Shown: one piece after another, positions 7,675 to 15,544 of the stretch
Numbering within the stretch: position 1 is the stretch's first letter
Layout of the letters: the number at the start of each line of letters is the position of its first letter
NCBI RefSeq assembly: GCF_963676475.1
Contig: NZ_OY781106.1
Coordinates: 1,736,001 to 1,800,000, forward strand
Source: an uncultured Celeribacter sp.
GTDB lineage: Bacteria; Pseudomonadota; Alphaproteobacteria; Rhodobacterales; Rhodobacteraceae
Reading direction: 5' to 3'
DNA length: 64,000 nt
Translations under genes and position numbers: made by a program
The notes under the pieces: model-generated
Databases searched by the model: none
The model's input: only the letters and a program-made list of their open reading frames with translations
Told to the model about the DNA's origin: nothing

Positions 7675-8748
7675 ATGTCTATTTTCGAACAATTCGGCAT
7701 GATGGTCCTGCGCAGCTTTGACCCGGAAAAATCGCACACATTGTCGCTCTCTGCGCTGCGCGCGGGGCTTGCCCCCCTGCCCGGCCCTGTGACAACGCCC
7801 CGGCTCAAGACCACCTTCGCCGGGATCGAAATGCCCAACCCCGTCGGCCTCGCCGCAGGCTTCGACAAAAACGCCGAAGCTATCACGCAACTGTCACGCG
7901 CGGGCTTCGGCTTTATCGAACTGGGGGCCGCAACGCCGCGTCCGCAGCCCGGCAACCCAAAGCCGCGCCTGTTTCGCCTGACCGAAGATCACGCAGTGAT
8001 CAATCGTTTCGGTTTCAACAATGATGGCATGGAAGAGATCGCCAACCGCCTCGCGCGCAGCCGTCATGCCTCTCAAGGCATCGACATTCCCGTCGGCCTC
8101 AACCTCGGCGCCAACAAGGATAGCGAAGACCGCGCGGCGGATTTTGCCAAGGTGCTGGCCCATTGCGGCAATTTTATCGACTTCGCGACGGTCAATGTGT
8201 CGAGCCCCAACACCGAGAAACTGCGCGACCTGCAAGGCGCCGAAGCGCTCGAAGCGCTCTTGGCCGGCGTCCTCGACGCCCGCAAGGGCCTGAAACGCGC
8301 GGTGCCGGTTCTGTTGAAAATCGCCCCCGATCTCGACCTCACCGAACTTCAGGAAATCGCCGAAGTGGCCCGCAAATCCGGCATCGACGGCGTCATCGCC
8401 ACCAACACCACGCTGTCGCGTGAAGGTTTGAAATCTGCACATAAAGGCGAGGCGGGCGGGCTTTCCGGGCGTCCATTGTTCGAAAAGTCCACGCGCGTGC
8501 TCGCAACGCTCTCGCGCGAATTGGGCGACGACGTACCGCTGATCGGTGTCGGCGGCATCTCTTCGGCGCTCGATGCCTACGCGAAAATCCGCGCGGGCGC
8601 CTCTCTCGTTCAGCTTTATTCCGCCATGGTCTACCAAGGTCTCTCGCTCGCCCCCCGCATCGCGCGCGGCTTGGACGACCTGCTCGCCAAAGACGGCTTC
8701 GACCACGTCTCAGAGGCGGTCGGGACTGGACGCGGCGACTGGCTCTAA
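7675..8748 (+). CDS. pyrD: Quinone-dependent dihydroorotate dehydrogenase (class 2)
   Basis: Membrane-associated flavoenzyme of 357 aa that oxidises dihydroorotate to orotate in pyrimidine synthesis and passes electrons to ubiquinone. The N-terminal helix typical of class 2 (residues 1-30) is present. FMN contacts include GLAAGFDKN (58-66), and the catalytic serine lies in NVSSPNTEKL (about 174-183). The C-terminal phosphate loop is GVGGISSALDAY. It follows the DUF952 gene. It supplies UMP alongside the salvage enzyme Upp encoded at 24.4 kb. Confidence 0.97.
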   Translation: MSIFEQFGMMVLRSFDPEKSHTLSLSALRAGLAPLPGPVTTPRLKTTFAGIEMPNPVGLAAGFDKNAEAITQLSRAGFGFIELGAATPRPQPGNPKPRLFRLTEDHAVINRFGFNNDGMEEIANRLARSRHASQGIDIPVGLNLGANKDSEDRAADFAKVLAHCGNFIDFATVNVSSPNTEKLRDLQGAEALEALLAGVLDARKGLKRAVPVLLKIAPDLDLTELQEIAEVARKSGIDGVIATNTTLSREGLKSAHKGEAGGLSGRPLFEKSTRVLATLSRELGDDVPLIGVGGISSALDAYAKIRAGASLVQLYSAMVYQGLSLAPRIARGLDDLLAKDGFDHVSEAVGTGRGDWL

Positions 8749-8754
8749 GCCGCC

Positions 8755-8780
8755 GTTTCCTTTGCTGTCAAAATACTCAA
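8755..8780 (-). repeat. Post-stop motif copy (TGAGTATTT...)
   Basis: On the minus strand the MATE gene stop (8784-8782) is followed, one base later, by TTGAGTATTTTGACAGCAAA and a short purine tail. Copies just after stops also occur at 47278 and 47475. Between convergent pyrD and MATE genes, this 33-bp gap contains nothing else. Confidence 0.6.
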
Positions 8781-8781
8781 A

Positions 8782-10098
8782 TCAGGCCTCAGCACTCCGC
8801 TCCAGCCCCGGATATTTCGCAAATAGCGTCGCGCCACGGGCGATGTAGCTGATCATCAGCGCGGCCCAAAGCCCGTGGTTGCCCCAAAGCGGGATCAGCA
8901 CCGCGACGGCGACAAGATAGACCAAAAGCGACAGCACCATCATGTTGCGCATGTCGCGGGTGCGCGTCGCTCCGATGAAAATCCCGTCAAGCATCCAGGC
9001 CGCAAGCCCCAACAAGGGCCCGGCCACCATCCACGGCAGATAGGTACGCGCCTCCGCACGCACATCCGGCGCGGTGGTCATGACGTCGATGATCGCCCCC
9101 CCGAAGACTGCAAATCCCAGCGCCAGCAGAGCCGAGACGACCAGCCCCCAAAAGGACGCCAAAACCGCACCGCGCCGCAGCGCCATGCGCGACCGCGCGC
9201 CCAAGGCATTGCCGACGATGGCCTCGGCGGCAAAGGCAAAACCGTCGAGCGCATAGGCGGTGATTTCGATGAACTGCATCAAGATCTGGTTCGAGGCCAG
9301 CGTCAGATCGCCAAACCCCGCGCCGAAAAACGTAAAGCTGACCATGATGCCCAAAAGCAAAACGGAGCGGATCAGAATATCCGTATTGACCCGCAGCATA
9401 TGCATGAGCCGCGCCCCATCGAAGACCTGCGCCCAATCGCGCCAGAGCGTGGTTTTAAAGGCATCGCGACAGAGCCAGAGGCCAAAACCCGCGCCGGAAA
9501 CCTCGGCCAGAACCGTCGCGATTGCCACGCCTTCGACGCCCCAGCCCAGCCCCAGAACGAACCAGAGATCGAGCCCGATGTTGAGACCATTCATCCAGAG
9601 TTGCAGCAGAAGCACCCCGGTCGTGCGCTCTTGTGCTATAAGCCAGCCGGTGAGGCCAAAAACCGCGATATTGAACGGTGCGGACCAGATGCGGATGCCG
9701 ATGTAACTGCGCGCAAGGCTTTCGACCTCGGCTGAGGCTGGCGCCGCCTGAAACGCCGCCCAGAGGAGCGGCGCTTGAAAGAGGATCAAGAGCCCGCCAC
9801 CGATGACGCCGATCATCAGCGCGCGGGTCAAAAGCGCGGCCACCTCGCCCATGTCGCCTGCGCCCCGCGCCTGGCTGACCAGGCCGGTCGTGCCCATGCG
9901 CAGAAAGCCGAAAACCCAGTAGAGCGACGCCAGAATGATCGCCCCGAGCCCCACGGCCCCGATGGGCGCGGCCTCCCCCATTTGCCCCACAACGCCGGTA
10001 TCGACTGCGCCCAGAATGGGCACGGTGGCGTTGGACAAGACGATTGGCAGCGCGATTTTCAGGACCCGCCGATGGGTCAAGGGAAGCGCTTCAGTCAT
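8782..10098 (-). CDS. MATE-family multidrug/metabolite exporter (DinF-like)
   Basis: Protein of 438 aa with about twelve hydrophobic helices in two homologous halves. It starts LPLTHRRVLKIALPIVLSN, the usual MATE opening, and continues GAVDTGVVGQMGEAAPIGAVGLG. MATE proteins extrude drugs or metabolites in exchange for Na+ or H+. The DinF-like branch has mostly unknown substrates. Its start overlaps the stop of the thioesterase gene by eight bases, making it the last gene of a three-gene unit with two thioesterases. Confidence 0.92.
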   Translation of the reverse strand: MTEALPLTHRRVLKIALPIVLSNATVPILGAVDTGVVGQMGEAAPIGAVGLGAIILASLYWVFGFLRMGTTGLVSQARGAGDMGEVAALLTRALMIGVIGGGLLILFQAPLLWAAFQAAPASAEVESLARSYIGIRIWSAPFNIAVFGLTGWLIAQERTTGVLLLQLWMNGLNIGLDLWFVLGLGWGVEGVAIATVLAEVSGAGFGLWLCRDAFKTTLWRDWAQVFDGARLMHMLRVNTDILIRSVLLLGIMVSFTFFGAGFGDLTLASNQILMQFIEITAYALDGFAFAAEAIVGNALGARSRMALRRGAVLASFWGLVVSALLALGFAVFGGAIIDVMTTAPDVRAEARTYLPWMVAGPLLGLAAWMLDGIFIGATRTRDMRNMMVLSLLVYLVAVAVLIPLWGNHGLWAALMISYIARGATLFAKYPGLERSAEA

Positions 10099-10591
10099 TG
10101 GAAGGGCGATTGTCCGGCATCAGGAAATGCCCCGTCGCATGCACGGTCGGACGCGCGCGATTGTCTTGCCAGGCCTCAACCTGCACCGAAGCATAGCGAC
10201 GCCCGGCGCGGGTGATCTCGGCGCGGGCATAGGCATCGCGCGGCAGGCCGGAGCGCAGGTAATCGACGGTCAGATCAATGGTTTTCGGAAACTTCGGAAG
10301 GACATCCACGGTCTCGCCTGCTTCGATCTTGGGCCAGACCATGGACCAGCTCAGCGTGATCAGAGCAGTGACTTCAAGAAAGGCCGCCAAAGCCCCACCA
10401 TGAAGCGCGGGCAGCGCCGTGTTGCCGATCAGATCGGGACGATAGGGCATCACAGCGGTCAGCTCATCACCGCGGCGTTCGAATTCGAAGCCCATGAAAG
10501 AGATATAGGGCACGCGCGCCACCAGGGCAGAAAGCGCGGCATCGCGACGTTCTTTAACGACCTGAATCGGTTCGGGCTTTGTGCGGCTCAT
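10091..10591 (-). CDS. PaaI-family hotdog thioesterase
   Basis: Protein of 166 aa with a hotdog core. ALPALHGGALAAFLEVTALI carries the HGG acyl-CoA site, and a strand-rich tail follows (RRYASVQVEAW). The ATG at 10591 overlaps the upstream stop as ATGA; the longer frame reads through the neighbour in another phase and is not used. It forms a tandem with the 10588-11016 thioesterase. Two such proteins in tandem may form a heteromeric hotdog enzyme, but that is inference. Confidence 0.87.
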   Translation of the reverse strand: MSRTKPEPIQVVKERRDAALSALVARVPYISFMGFEFERRGDELTAVMPYRPDLIGNTALPALHGGALAAFLEVTALITLSWSMVWPKIEAGETVDVLPKFPKTIDLTVDYLRSGLPRDAYARAEITRAGRRYASVQVEAWQDNRARPTVHATGHFLMPDNRPSND

Positions 10592-11016
10592 GATTTGCCC
10601 CTTTCCACGGCAAAGGCGCCTGTGGCGGCGGCGACCGGCACGTCGGAGGCGCCATCTGTGGCGGACACCCGCACGAATCCCACGGCACGCGTCATGTGAT
10701 AACAAATCGCATGGGCGGTGATCGTCGCGCCGGGTTTGGCCGCGCGCATATAATCGATTCTGAGATCGAGCGTGGCGGTCGCGGGGCCGGCTTTTGGATG
10801 GCTCATCACCGCCGCCCCCGCGCAGGTGTCCATCAAGGCCGAAACGGCGCCGCCATGAATCACACCGCTTTCCGGGTCCCCGACCAGTTTTTCCGAATAG
10901 GGCATGTAAATCTCAGCCTCGCCCTCACCGATGGTCGTCAGAACCATGCCGAGCGCGTCGCAATGCGGCAGGCCCGCGATGAATTGACGGGCGATTTCGG
11001 TACGGTCGGCGGACAT
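10588..11016 (-). CDS. PaaI-family hotdog thioesterase
   Basis: Protein of 142 aa with the motif GVIHGGAVSALMDTCAGAA, i.e. the HGG turn plus the catalytic Asp of PaaI-type acyl-CoA thioesterases. It is the first gene of a thioesterase-thioesterase-MATE unit with overlaps of four and eight bases. The region is divergent from the MerR-fad locus. Hydrolysis of acyl-CoA intermediates would fit that neighbourhood, but no substrate is shown. Confidence 0.88.
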   Translation of the reverse strand: MSADRTEIARQFIAGLPHCDALGMVLTTIGEGEAEIYMPYSEKLVGDPESGVIHGGAVSALMDTCAGAAVMSHPKAGPATATLDLRIDYMRAAKPGATITAHAICYHMTRAVGFVRVSATDGASDVPVAAATGAFAVERGKS

Positions 11017-11197
11017 GATCTTCTTCTATATGAGTGCGTTTTCGGTGCGATCATAATGTGAGCTACAGCTCAGGCTGCAAGGAGAAAATCACGAGAGACG
11101 CCGATCTGCACGCCAAGCTGACGCAACGAAATCATCGCGCGCAACACGGCTTGATCCGCCCCCGTGCGGGTGGCTATGGTCGCGCATGACGGCGAAA

Positions 11198-11228
11198 TTG
11201 AGTTGCGAAACTGAACCCATCAGTTTAG
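11198..11228 (+). promoter_or_regulatory. Candidate MerR-type promoter with operator in the spacer
   Basis: A -35-like TTGAGT (11198-11203) is followed by a 19-20 base spacer and a -10-like GTTTAG/TTTAGA. Within this stretch is the inverted repeat AAACTGA-ACCCA-TCAGTTT (11208-11226). A long spacer with an operator palindrome is characteristic of MerR-controlled promoters. The MerR gene starts at 11253, so this would be autoregulation. The rest of the 11017-11252 gap holds another short inverted repeat, TGAGCT-AC-AGCTCA (11059-11072). Confidence 0.4.
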
Positions 11229-11252
11229 ATGCGACGTGAGGAGAGAGAAGCC

Positions 11253-11624
11253 ATGTCCGATCAACGTCTCACGTTCAAAGAGATGTGCGCCGAGTTCGAT
11301 GTGACCCCGCGTACCCTGCGCTATTACGAATATATCGAGTTGTTGGCCCCCGAAAAGGAGGGCCGGTCGCGGTTCTATACGCCGCGTGAAGTGGCGCGGA
11401 TGAAGCTCATTTTGCGGGGGCGCAAATACGGGTTCTCGCTGGAAGAAATCCGCCAATGGCTTTTGATCTACGAAGAAAAGGGCACGGCCGCGCAGGCGCA
11501 GGCTTTCCTTGAGTTGGCCGATCGTCAGCTGGGGGCGCTTGAAGAGCAGAAACGCGAATTGGATCAGGCGCTGGCCGAGCTCAAGGAGCTGCGCGAAGAG
11601 ACGGCGAAAAGCGTTTCGGGCTAA
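11253..11624 (+). CDS. MerR-family transcriptional regulator (first of a tandem pair)
   Basis: Protein of 123 aa with an N-terminal MerR winged helix (FKEMCAEFDVTPRTLRYYE), a wing (RSRFYTPREVARMKLIL) and a C-terminal coiled coil. No metal-binding cysteines are present, so it is not a metal sensor. The ATG at 11253 is chosen for the GGAGAGAG-type site; the frame from 11229 lacks one. It is clearly paralogous to the second MerR at 12036. MerR proteins of this type precede beta-oxidation genes, and LiuR is a known MerR regulator of acyl-CoA degradation, so control of the fad genes downstream is likely. Confidence 0.9.
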   Translation: MSDQRLTFKEMCAEFDVTPRTLRYYEYIELLAPEKEGRSRFYTPREVARMKLILRGRKYGFSLEEIRQWLLIYEEKGTAAQAQAFLELADRQLGALEEQKRELDQALAELKELREETAKSVSG

Positions 11625-12035
11625 AATTTCGAACAAGACGCGCCGTCGCGACGTCACGTTCACCGCTCAAATGACACTGGAGCGCGCCCTCAGCCCATCC
11701 AGAAGCTCGTCCAGCTTGGGGGCGTCCGCATTTAAACTTAGCCGCAAACCCAAAGCGCTTTTATAACCTAATACACTGAAAAAACAATCATTTTTACACA
11801 TCAAAACCAAACCGTTTGCATTGATCGTCGCGACAGAATATTTTGGTAGAGTTCAACAGTCCTCCGATCCAAATGGCGCTCCCAAAGTGACGTCACGTTT
11901 CGATTAAAGAGGTCTCTGTGATAAGATTAGAGTGAGGTGAAGGCGAAAGCTTCGAGCCTCATAACAGGTTGCCACTTCCGACGGGACAGTCCTTTAGGAA
12001 CAGCCACCCAAGTGACGAGACCGGAGCACGCCGAC
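11625..12035. promoter_or_regulatory. Intergenic control region between the two MerR genes
   Basis: About 410 bases without a gene. The 11-mer GACGTCACGTT occurs twice, at 11650-11660 and 11889-11899. The second copy lies within AGTGACGTCACGTTTCG about 140 bases before the second MerR start. Between them is a markedly AT-rich stretch (about 11750-11850). The repeats contain the palindrome TGACGTCA or a variant of it and could be binding sites for one of the MerR proteins. No open frame here looks coding. Confidence 0.45.
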
Positions 12036-12425
12036 GTGACGAATGAGGTTATGACGATCCGTGAAATGTGTGATGCGTTCGACGTGACGCCCCGCACATT
12101 GCGCTTTTACGAAGCCAAGGAGCTATTGTTTCCGATCCGCGAGGGTCAGAAGCGGCTCTTTACCAAACGGGACCGGGCGCGCTTGACGCTGATCCTGCGC
12201 GGCAAGAAATTTGGCTTTGCCCTTGAAGAGATCCGGCAGCTGCTCGATCTCTACAAGGAGGAAGATCACGGTGAAAAGCAATTGCGTGAGACCCTTGCGG
12301 CCTATCACGTGAAGCGCGCGGAAATGGAGGCGCAAAAACAGGCGCTGATCGCGGTCATGACCGATCTGGAGGATGAAATCGCATTTGTCGAAGGGCAAAT
12401 CGAAGGATTGAAACGCGAGGGGTGA
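12036..12425 (+). CDS. MerR-family transcriptional regulator (second of a tandem pair)
   Basis: Protein of about 129 aa. The MerR DNA-binding domain (IREMCDAFDVTPRTLRFYE ... RLFTKRDRARLTLILRGKK) is followed by a long coiled coil (HVKRAEMEAQKQALIAVMTD). It shares most DNA-binding residues with the first MerR. The GTG at 12036 is chosen because GGAG lies nine bases upstream. The ATG at 12051 is an alternative, but its GAGG is only two bases away. It ends 38 bases before the acyl-CoA dehydrogenase gene, so it is probably the local fad regulator in the same transcript. Confidence 0.88.
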   Translation: MTNEVMTIREMCDAFDVTPRTLRFYEAKELLFPIREGQKRLFTKRDRARLTLILRGKKFGFALEEIRQLLDLYKEEDHGEKQLRETLAAYHVKRAEMEAQKQALIAVMTDLEDEIAFVEGQIEGLKREG

Positions 12426-12463
12426 CAGATGTCTCCCCCGCGCTGTGCAAAGGGAGACACGCC

Positions 12464-14236
12464 ATGCCGAGCTACACGGCTCCGATTAAAGACATTCAAT
12501 ATGTTCTGCACGATGTGCTGAACATTTCCGGCTCCGACATTCCGGGCTACGCGGACCTTGAACCCGAGTTCACCGAAGCCATTTTCGACGCCGCGGGCCA
12601 ACTGGCCTCCGAGGTGATCGCGCCTTTGAATGTGGTAGGCGACAAGGAAGGCTGTAAGCTGGAGAACGGCCTTATCACCACGCCGTCCGGCTTTAAAGAA
12701 GCTTTCGAGCAGGTGAAAGAGGGCGGCTGGCCCGGTCTCGACATGCCGGAGGAATTCGGTGGCCAGGGCATGCCCTATGTGATCAACACGGCCGTTGCCG
12801 AGATGTTTTCCGGCGCGAACCAGGCCTTTACCATGTATCAGGGCCTGACCCACGGTGCGGCATCGGCGATCCTCGTCCATGGCACGGATCAACAAAAGGC
12901 CACCTACCTGCCGAAAATGACGTCCTGCGACTGGACCGGGACGATGAACCTGACGGAACCGCATTGCGGCACCGATCTGGGCCTCATGCGCACCAAGGCC
13001 GAGCCGCAAGCGGACGGCTCTTACAAGATTTCCGGCCAGAAGATTTTCATCTCGGCGGGCGATCACGACATGTCCGAAAACGTCATTCACCTCGTGCTGG
13101 CGAAAATCGTCGGCGGGCCTGAGGGGATCAAAGGGGTGTCGCTCTTCATCGTGCCGAAATTCATCGTCGATGAAAACGGCAACCCGGGCGCGCGCAACGG
13201 CGTGTCGGTTGGGTCCATCGAAGAGAAAATGGGTATCCACGGCAACTCGACCTGTGTGATGAACTACGACGAGGCGACCGGCTATCTCTTGGGCACGGAG
13301 CACAAGGGCATGCGCGCCATGTTCACCATGATGAACGAAGCCCGTCTGGGCGTCGGCATGCAGGGCTTGGCTCAGGCCGAAGCCGCCTATCAGAACGCGG
13401 TGATCTACGCCAAGGACCGGCTGCAAGGCCGTGCCGTGACGGGCGTCGAAAACCCGGACGGCCCCGCCGATCCGCTGATTGTCCACCCGGATATTCGCCG
13501 CAACCTGATGGATCAAAAGAGCTTTATCGAGGGCGCGCGGACCTTCATGCTTTGGGGCGCGCAGCTCATCGACCAGGCGCACCGCTCCGAGGACAAGGAC
13601 GCCGATGGCCTCATTTCTCTGATGACCCCGGTGCTCAAGGGCTTCCTGACCGATAAAGGCTATGAGGCGACCGTCAATGCGCAGCAGGTCTACGGCGGCC
13701 ACGGCTATATCGAAGAATGGGGCATGTCCCAATTCACCCGCGACGCGCGGATCGCCATGATCTACGAAGGCGCCAACGGCGTTCAGGCGCTTGACCTCGT
13801 GGGCCGCAAACTGGCGACCGATGGCGGCAAGCACGTCATGGCCTTCTTCGAGATGGTGAAGAGTTTCTGCAAAGAGAACGGCGAAGGCGATATGGCCGAA
13901 TTCGTCGATCCGCTGAAAGCCGCTTCGAAAGACCTTCAGGGCGCGGGCATGTTCTTCATGCAGAACGGCATGAAAAACCCGAACGCGGCGCTGTCTGGCT
14001 CTTATGACTTCATGCACCTCTTCGGCTACGTCTGCCTCGGTCTGATGTGGGCGCGGATGGCGAAAGTCTCACTGGCGGCTCTGGAAAACGGCACGGGTGA
14101 CGCGGAGTTCCACCAGAACAAACTCACCACCGCGCGCTATTACATGGCCCGCCAACTGCCGATGACCGGCACGCTTTTGAAACGCATCGAATCCGGTGCC
14201 GATCCGGTGATGACTCTGCCTGCCGAGGCGTTCTAA
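12464..14236 (+). CDS. Acyl-CoA dehydrogenase (long, C-terminal-extended FadE type)
   Basis: FAD enzyme of 590 aa catalysing the first step of beta-oxidation. The N-terminal extension (PSYTAPIKDIQYVLHDVL) and C-terminal extra domain mark the roughly 590-aa acyl-CoA dehydrogenase subgroup of proteobacteria. Core motifs include GTMNLTEPHCGTDLGLM (FAD/substrate loop), and QVYGGHGYIEEWGMSQFTRDAR is split around the C-terminal active site. The catalytic Glu is probably in the IYEGANGVQALDL segment. The ATG at 12464 has GGGAG upstream. It follows the second MerR gene and is followed by a terminator, so it can be transcribed apart from the thiolase genes. Confidence 0.94.
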   Translation: MPSYTAPIKDIQYVLHDVLNISGSDIPGYADLEPEFTEAIFDAAGQLASEVIAPLNVVGDKEGCKLENGLITTPSGFKEAFEQVKEGGWPGLDMPEEFGGQGMPYVINTAVAEMFSGANQAFTMYQGLTHGAASAILVHGTDQQKATYLPKMTSCDWTGTMNLTEPHCGTDLGLMRTKAEPQADGSYKISGQKIFISAGDHDMSENVIHLVLAKIVGGPEGIKGVSLFIVPKFIVDENGNPGARNGVSVGSIEEKMGIHGNSTCVMNYDEATGYLLGTEHKGMRAMFTMMNEARLGVGMQGLAQAEAAYQNAVIYAKDRLQGRAVTGVENPDGPADPLIVHPDIRRNLMDQKSFIEGARTFMLWGAQLIDQAHRSEDKDADGLISLMTPVLKGFLTDKGYEATVNAQQVYGGHGYIEEWGMSQFTRDARIAMIYEGANGVQALDLVGRKLATDGGKHVMAFFEMVKSFCKENGEGDMAEFVDPLKAASKDLQGAGMFFMQNGMKNPNAALSGSYDFMHLFGYVCLGLMWARMAKVSLAALENGTGDAEFHQNKLTTARYYMARQLPMTGTLLKRIESGADPVMTLPAEAF

Positions 14237-14258
14237 ACTGCGCCCAACCCGAAACATG

Positions 14259-14290
14259 AGGCCCCTGCCCCGGCGGGGGCCTTTTCTTTT
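14259..14290 (+). terminator. Rho-independent terminator after the acyl-CoA dehydrogenase gene
   Basis: GGCCCC and GGGGCC arms enclose a C/G-rich loop and are followed by TTTTCTTTT. It lies about 25 bases after the stop at 14236. Confidence 0.8.
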
Positions 14291-14327
14291 GCAGCGCCAC
14301 GAAATGGCGAAATGACGGAGCGTAACC

Positions 14328-14540
14328 ATGCCGAAGCGATTCAGAATGACGCGGCGTTTTCCTGTTTCCATGACCGAAGACGGGTATCGTCGTCTCAGAC
14401 AGTTCGCGAGGGAGGCGGGCTTGGACGAGGGAGAGGCGCTGTCTTTCCTGTTCGAGAATTTCACCTCCGTCACGGATGAGGAAAAACTGACGCACCGCTT
14501 GCGTCTGTTCAATTCGGATTTGGAGACGAGAAAGAGATGA
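14328..14540 (+). CDS. Small basic protein, possibly ribbon-helix-helix-like
   Basis: Protein of 70 aa: RMTRRFPVSMTEDGYRRLRQ, then FAREAGLDEGEALSFLFENF. A short strand (RRFPVSM) followed by two helices is the outline of a ribbon-helix-helix DNA-binding protein, but identity is not certain. GGAG precedes the ATG. It stands between the acyl-CoA dehydrogenase terminator and the 14.6-kb intergenic element, in the same direction as the fad genes. No toxin partner is adjacent. Confidence 0.6.
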   Translation: MPKRFRMTRRFPVSMTEDGYRRLRQFAREAGLDEGEALSFLFENFTSVTDEEKLTHRLRLFNSDLETRKR

Positions 14541-14607
14541 GTTTTGTGGCGCATCATAATCAACCGGCCCGCGTGTGGCCGATGATGTGCCCTAAGACTC
14601 GTCATGA

Positions 14608-14806
14608 TGAGTATTTCTGCCAAGAAAAAGCCGAAAATGCGCGCGAAAGCCGATCGACCGCAGGCCTGCGCCCCGCCTTGAGGCCTTCGCGCGACTTTTC
14701 CTTGGACGGTCATCGGCTCTCCAGCCTGTTCCGCAGCTCCGAACATGATCCGTTAAGGTTAATTTTGGGTAAGAGACCTGACTTTTTCTTGGCGAAAATA
14801 CTCAAA
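14608..14806. repeat. Intergenic element A flanked by inverted TGAGTATTT motifs
   Basis: Left end TGAGTATTTCTGCCAAGAAA (14608) and right end, on the other strand, TTTGAGTATTTTCGCCAAGA (from 14806) form an inverted pair about 200 bases apart. Inside are GGTCATCG (14708) and TTAAGGTTAA (14753), exactly 45 bases apart, as in element B at 47.3 kb. Between those two landmarks the first 26 bases align with 22 identities. Read on the minus strand, the core gives TTAACCTTAA, then GGAG-N5-ATGACC, like a leader and start codon. The frame from that ATG runs antisense into the fad genes and is not convincing as a gene. Nature unknown. Confidence 0.6.
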
Positions 14807-14850
14807 ACCGAGGCCGGTCGCGCTAACTATGTCTCAAGAGGAGACGCCCG

Positions 14851-15489
14851 ATGACCATTCAGCTCTATTGTTTCGGCGAAAGCGGCCATTCCTACAAGGT
14901 GGCGCTTGGATTGACCCTCGCGGGCCTCGACTGGACCCCGGTCTATGTCGATTTCTTTCACGGAGAGGCCCGATCCGAGACCTTCCGTGCGCTCAATCCG
15001 ATGGGCGAATGTCCGGTCTATGTGGACGGCGATCTGGTGCTGACACAATCCGGTGTGATCCTCGATCATATCGCCAAACAAACCGGCAAGTTCGAGGGCC
15101 AAAGCGAAGCTGAGAGGCGCGAGGTGTTGCGCTGGGTTCTCTGGGACAATCACAAGATGTCCTCGCAGGCTGGCACGGCGCGCTTTCTGATGAATTTCCT
15201 GCCCGAGGACAAACGCCCCGCCGAGGTGATCGCCTTTCTACAGGGCCGCCTCAAAGCCGCCTTCACGGTTCTGAACAACGCGCTTGCAGATCGGACCTGG
15301 CTGGCCGGAACGGACGAGATCAGCGCCGCCGATCTGTCCTGTTGTTCCTATCTCTTTTACCCGGAGCCTTTCGGATTTGACCGCGCCGATTGGCCCCATA
15401 TCGACGCCTGGCTGGACCGCATCAGCGCCCTGCCCGGCTGGAAACACCCATACGACATGATGCCCGGAAATCCGACAGACCGGGCGTGA
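14851..15489 (+). CDS. Glutathione S-transferase family protein
   Basis: Protein of 212 aa. The N-terminal thioredoxin-like domain contains FGESGHSYKVALGLTLAG and the cis-proline/glutathione loop NPMGECPVYVDG. LTQSGVILDHIAKQTG then binds the gamma-glutamyl part. A helical C-terminal domain follows (ADRTWLAGTDEISAADLSC). It sits between acyl-CoA dehydrogenase and thiolase genes in the same direction, 55 bases before thiolase. It may detoxify reactive enoyl or epoxide intermediates or lipid peroxides, but the specific role is inference. Confidence 0.9.
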   Translation: MTIQLYCFGESGHSYKVALGLTLAGLDWTPVYVDFFHGEARSETFRALNPMGECPVYVDGDLVLTQSGVILDHIAKQTGKFEGQSEAERREVLRWVLWDNHKMSSQAGTARFLMNFLPEDKRPAEVIAFLQGRLKAAFTVLNNALADRTWLAGTDEISAADLSCCSYLFYPEPFGFDRADWPHIDAWLDRISALPGWKHPYDMMPGNPTDRA

Positions 15490-15544
15490 AAACCAAGCCT
15501 GAAACCGGGCCTGAAACGCCACTGCCAAGACTTTGGAGGAGACT

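Noticed and set aside
12305..14017. 570-codon open frame antisense to acyl-CoA dehydrogenase and the end of the second MerR gene
   Set aside because: Same shadow effect; composition typical of antisense frames and it crosses two genuine genes.
14069..14746. 225-codon minus-strand frame containing the ATGACC start of element A
   Set aside because: It runs through the antisense of the small basic gene and the acyl-CoA dehydrogenase end, and the peptide is not conserved with element B; only the leader resemblance is retained as a finding.
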